Below, one piece after another: positions 60,742-64,000 of a DNA stretch of 64,000 nt (position 1 is the first letter of the stretch; every line of letters starts with the position of its first letter). Source of the stretch: Streptomyces shenzhenensis (GTDB taxonomy: Bacteria; Actinomycetota; Actinomycetes; Streptomycetales; Streptomycetaceae); assembly GCF_003688995.1 (NCBI RefSeq), contig NZ_PENI01000038.1, positions 1 through 64,000 of the forward strand. The letters run 5' to 3'. The position numbers were made by a program, and so were the translations under genes. Below the pieces are notes generated by a model. It had not been told where the DNA came from and ran no database searches. It saw only the letters and a program-made list of their open reading frames with translations.

Positions 60742-63101
60742 ATGACACCTCACCGGCCGCCACCACGGACGCGACCACTCCCGCACACCTCGCGGACAGT
60801 ACGGAACTCGCCGCACTGCGTGACATCTCCCGGAGGGTGCTGTGGCTCTCGGCCGCCATCGTGGACTCCGCCAACCGGGGCCGCCCGAACACGACCGGCA
60901 TCAAGGTGGGCGGGCACCAGGCGTCGTCCGCGTCGATGGTCGACATCATGGTCGCCCTGTGGTTCCACACCCTGACCGACCTGGACCGGGTGTCGGTGAA
61001 ACCACATGCCTCGCCGGTCCTGCATGCCATCAACTATCTGCTCGGTGACCTCGACCCGAAGTATCTGACGATGCTGCGCGCCAAGGGCGGCCTGCAGTCC
61101 TATCCGTCTCGTATCAAGGACCCCGACACGGTCGACTTCTCCACCGGTTCCGTCGGCATCGGCGCGACCGCGGCCCTGTGGGCGGCCGTCTCGCACCGCT
61201 ACCTCGCCTCCCGGTTCCCTGACACCCCGCCCGCGGGGCGGTTCGTGAGCCTGCTCGGTGACGCCGAGCTGGACGAGGGCGCCGTCTGGGAGGCCGTCGC
61301 CGACCCGCAGGTGTCGGGCCTGGGCGAGTTGCTGTGGGTGGTCGACCTGAACCGGCAGTCGCTGGACCGGATCGTGCCCGACATCCAGATCGAGCGGCTG
61401 CGGGGTATGTTCGCCGCTGCCGGCTGGCAGGTCGTCGTACTGAAGTGGGGCCGCGTCATCAGCGAGCTGTTCGCGCGCCCCGGAGGGGAGGAGCTGAGGC
61501 GCCGTCTCGAGGAGATGCCGAACGAGGAGTACCAGCGGATGCTCCGGGTCGACTCCTGCGGGATCGCCGACCGCATCTGCGGCGCGACGGGCTCCGCGGA
61601 CCTCAAGGGGCTGCTGGCCTCCCTGACCCCGGACGAGCTGGCGGCCGCGGTGCGTGACCTCGGCGGACACGATCTCGGGCTCCTGGTCGACACGTTCGAC
61701 ACCGTGGACGCGCATCGGCCCACCGTCGTGTTCGCGTACACCGTGAAGGGGCGTGGGCTGCCGACCGAGGGCCACCCGAACAATCACTCCGCACTGCTGA
61801 CCGAGGCCCAGATGCGGGCGCTGGCGGCGTCGTGCGGCACCAGCCTCGAAGACCCCTGGAGCACGTTCGGGACCGGCACGGCGGCGGCGGAGCTGTGCGC
61901 CCGGCGGGGACAACTGCTGCGGCGCTCCCCCTGCGCCGCGGACCCGCCCGTCGCGGTGCCGACGTCGCTGGGACACCCGTACCGCAAGGCGTCCTCGACC
62001 CAGGCCGCGCTCGGCCGGCTGCTGGCCGACCTGGTCCGGGACGCCCCGGAGGTGGCTGCCCGGGTCGTGACGTGCAGCCCAGATGTCGCGTCCTCGACGA
62101 ACCTCGGCGGCTGGATCAACAAGACCGGCGTGTGGTCGGCCTCGGAACGGTTCGACTGGTTCGCCGACGACGCCGAACGTGTCCTGCGGTGGTCGGAGGT
62201 CCGCAGCGGACAGCACATCGAACTCGGCATCGCCGAGGTGAACCTCGTCTCGCTCGCCGGTGAGCTGGGCGCGACCTGGTCCCGGTGGGGCCGGCGGCTC
62301 ATCCCCGTCGCGACGCTGTACGACCCGTTCGTGTCACGTGCGCTGGAACCGTGGAGCTACGGCATCTACGCCGGCGGGCAGTCCATCCTGGTCGGCACTC
62401 CGTCCGGCGTCACGCTCGCTCCCGAGGGCGGTGCCCACCAGTCCGTCACCACACCGTCCATCGGTCTGGAACAGCCGTCGTGCGTCGCCTGGGAACCGGC
62501 ATTCGCCCATGACCTCGAATGGTGCTTCCTGCACGCGATGAGCGAGGTCGGTGTCCCGGGCGGCACGTCCGCCTACTTCCGGCTCTCGACACGGCCCATC
62601 GACCCCGCGCTCGCCCGGGTCCCGCAGGACCCGGCGCTGCGGGAACGACGGCACCGGCAAGCGGTGGCCGGCGGCTACCGGCTCAGGACGGTGCCCCCGG
62701 GAGAGGAGCAGGTCACCCTGGTCGGCGTCGGTGCGATCATGCCGGAGGTCATCGCCGCCGCCGACGCGCTGGACGGCATGGGTGTCACGGCCGGGATCGT
62801 CTGTCTCACCAGCCCCGATCTGGTGTTCCGGTCGTTCCAGCAGCGTGGGGCACGCACGGTCGGCGGTGGCTCGGACATCGTCGACGAGCTGTTTCCGCCG
62901 CACTCCGCGGCACCCCTGGTCACCGTCCTGGACGGCCATCCCCACACCTTGTCCTTCCTCGCGGGGGCCCGTGGGGACCGGATTCGGTGCCTGGGTGTGA
63001 GCGACTTCGGGCAGTCCTCGGATCTCACCGATGCCTACCGGCTGCATGGCATCGGTACCGACGGCATCCTCGATGCCGCGCTGACACTGCTCGGCCGGTG
63101 A
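60738..63101 (+). CDS. AceE-like / transketolase-like thiamine diphosphate enzyme
   Basis: 787 residues. N-terminal ThDP domain GIKVGGHQASSASMVDIMVALW (about 54-75), cofactor motif GDAELDEGAVWEAV...DLNRQS (174-208), AYTVKGRGLPTEGHPNNHSALL, a pyrimidine-binding domain with IELGIAEVNLVSLAGELG (about 494-511) and a transketolase C-terminal domain. Closest in layout to homodimeric pyruvate dehydrogenase E1 but shorter (E. coli AceE about 890) and without E2/E3 genes nearby. Substrate unknown; it may use the keto acid or aldehyde from the lyase. ATGA overlap with the CoA transferase. Confidence 0.78.
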   Translation: MNDTSPAATTDATTPAHLADSTELAALRDISRRVLWLSAAIVDSANRGRPNTTGIKVGGHQASSASMVDIMVALWFHTLTDLDRVSVKPHASPVLHAINYLLGDLDPKYLTMLRAKGGLQSYPSRIKDPDTVDFSTGSVGIGATAALWAAVSHRYLASRFPDTPPAGRFVSLLGDAELDEGAVWEAVADPQVSGLGELLWVVDLNRQSLDRIVPDIQIERLRGMFAAAGWQVVVLKWGRVISELFARPGGEELRRRLEEMPNEEYQRMLRVDSCGIADRICGATGSADLKGLLASLTPDELAAAVRDLGGHDLGLLVDTFDTVDAHRPTVVFAYTVKGRGLPTEGHPNNHSALLTEAQMRALAASCGTSLEDPWSTFGTGTAAAELCARRGQLLRRSPCAADPPVAVPTSLGHPYRKASSTQAALGRLLADLVRDAPEVAARVVTCSPDVASSTNLGGWINKTGVWSASERFDWFADDAERVLRWSEVRSGQHIELGIAEVNLVSLAGELGATWSRWGRRLIPVATLYDPFVSRALEPWSYGIYAGGQSILVGTPSGVTLAPEGGAHQSVTTPSIGLEQPSCVAWEPAFAHDLEWCFLHAMSEVGVPGGTSAYFRLSTRPIDPALARVPQDPALRERRHRQAVAGGYRLRTVPPGEEQVTLVGVGAIMPEVIAAADALDGMGVTAGIVCLTSPDLVFRSFQQRGARTVGGGSDIVDELFPPHSAAPLVTVLDGHPHTLSFLAGARGDRIRCLGVSDFGQSSDLTDAYRLHGIGTDGILDAALTLLGR

Positions 63102-63286
63102 CCGACCGCCGGACCCGGAGCGCCACACGTTGCGGGAGGAGTCCGCCGCGACGCCGCGCCGAGCCCCACCGCGTCAGCGGCTCTGCGGGGATATTCGCCC
63201 GCTGTTTCCGGCTATTTACGGCACGGCCGCACACCTACACTGGCCAGCACTCGCCACGCGGTCGATGTGCGCGATGGGAGGTCCCC

Positions 63287-64000
63287 ATGGAATTTCTGGT
63301 GTCTGCCCCGGTGATCGCGACACAGAGCCTGGACGAGGCACGTGAAGCGGTCACCCAGATCTATCTGCCGCACGATCTTGTCGGCCCCCAGGACGCGATG
63401 GACATGCGCCTGAACGCCGTCTCGGACCGGCACATGACCTTGGGCTATCTCACCTACCAGGCCGAGGCCGAGCTGACCATGCCGGCGACCGAGGACTGCT
63501 ACCACGTCAATCTGACCGTCGTCGGTGAGACACGGGCCTCCCGCAGCGACGGCGGCCGCGAATACACCGCGGCCCATGAGCGGGGGGTGGTGCTGTCCCC
63601 CGTGCTGATGAACCGGGTCCGGTGGACCCCCGAGGCCGAACAGCTCATTCTGAAGATTCCGAGAACCAGCTTCGAATCGCATCTCTCGGCCCTGCTCGGA
63701 CAGCCGGTCACCGAGGTCATCGATTTCGACTTCGGTCTCGACCTCACCACCGGTGCCGGACGTGCCCTGCTGCGGTCGGTGCAGTTCCTCGCGTCCGAGC
63801 TGGACAAGCCCGCCGGGCTGGCGGACATGCCCCTCGCCCGTGAGCAGTTGGAGGCATATGTCCTTACCTCACTGCTGCATGCCGGCCGCCATCAGTTCAG
63901 CGACGCACTGGCCGGAAGCGAGGGAACGCGCCGTCTCGGCCGCCTCTCCTCGGTGGTCGCCTACATAGAAGCGCACGCGGACCGCGAGTTGACACCGGAG
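63287..64000 (+). CDS. AraC-family transcriptional regulator, 3' truncated by window edge
   Basis: 238 codons visible from an ATG after GGGAGG, open to the edge. The N-terminal AraC ligand-binding domain is complete (AHERGVVLSPVLMNRVRW, EQLILKIPRTSFESHLSALLG). The C-terminal HTH begins at SSVVAYIEAHADRELTPE and runs off the window. Probably regulates the operon just upstream or a neighbour further right. Confidence 0.85.
   Translation, partial: MEFLVSAPVIATQSLDEAREAVTQIYLPHDLVGPQDAMDMRLNAVSDRHMTLGYLTYQAEAELTMPATEDCYHVNLTVVGETRASRSDGGREYTAAHERGVVLSPVLMNRVRWTPEAEQLILKIPRTSFESHLSALLGQPVTEVIDFDFGLDLTTGAGRALLRSVQFLASELDKPAGLADMPLAREQLEAYVLTSLLHAGRHQFSDALAGSEGTRRLGRLSSVVAYIEAHADRELTPE

Noticed and set aside
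1..64000. CRISPR arrays, tRNA/rRNA genes, prophage or polyketide/NRPS clusters
   Set aside because: No regularly spaced repeats, cloverleaf-like or rRNA segments, phage structural genes or megasynthase motifs were recognised.

Overview
High-GC actinobacterial chromosome, most likely Streptomyces or a close relative. The signs are about 70% G+C with strong third-position GC bias, frequent GTG starts, ATGA/GTGA overlaps inside operons, an actinobacterial-type prp locus with an ImmA/IrrE-domain regulator, and many ABC uptake systems with glycoside hydrolases. No rRNA, tRNA, CRISPR array, prophage or complete IS was seen.

Layout. (1) 0-1.2 kb: the 3' part of a class I ribonucleotide reductase beta subunit whose metal ligands are replaced by Gln, Ser and Lys (the pattern of metal-free class Ie enzymes), then a gutted methyltransferase. 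(2) 1.2-6.4 kb: methylcitrate cycle operon prpD-prpB-prpC with its divergent regulator and a tandem-repeat operator. (3) 6.4-10.2 kb: valine/isobutyrate degradation genes (mmsB, hydrolase, acyl-CoA dehydrogenase) led by an mmsA relic with many internal deletions; a canonical cobalamin riboswitch lies upstream and a cobalamin-binding protein gene beyond it. (4) 11.7-14.9 kb: NRAMP-like transporter with an MgtE-N/CBS partner. (5) 15.0-22.5 kb: potassium island with kdpF-A-B-C, kdpE (no kdpD), a tiny membrane protein and a KimA-like K+ importer. (6) 22.7-40.7 kb: apparent sulfur island containing a three-gene operon of PLP enzymes, two rhodaneses, an OsmC protein, an ABC importer, two flavin-dependent monooxygenases, an aldo/keto reductase and a MITE-like element. 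(7) 40.8-56.9 kb: fucoside/galactoside utilisation, with an ABC importer, GH29 fucosidase, beta-helix protein, LacI regulator, GH35 beta-galactosidase and the non-phosphorylative L-fucose pathway. (8) 57.2-64 kb: flavin reductases and an operon of HMG-CoA-lyase-like enzyme, CoA transferase and AceE-like thiamine enzyme, followed by an AraC regulator cut by the window end.

How they work together. Regions 2 and 3 handle propionyl-CoA and valine carbon. Region 7 looks like a pathway for Fuc-alpha-Gal-type glycans, but its lactonase is a relic and its final hydrolase has lost about 50 residues. Region 6 suggests organosulfur scavenging together with an uncharacterised PLP-enzyme pathway; a shared palindromic motif precedes both that operon and the adjacent methyltransferase.

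A recurring oddity is that four genes (735-1124, 9548-10175, 52831-53526, 56690-56935) keep well-conserved ends but have lost internal blocks. The remaining codons show little point decay.
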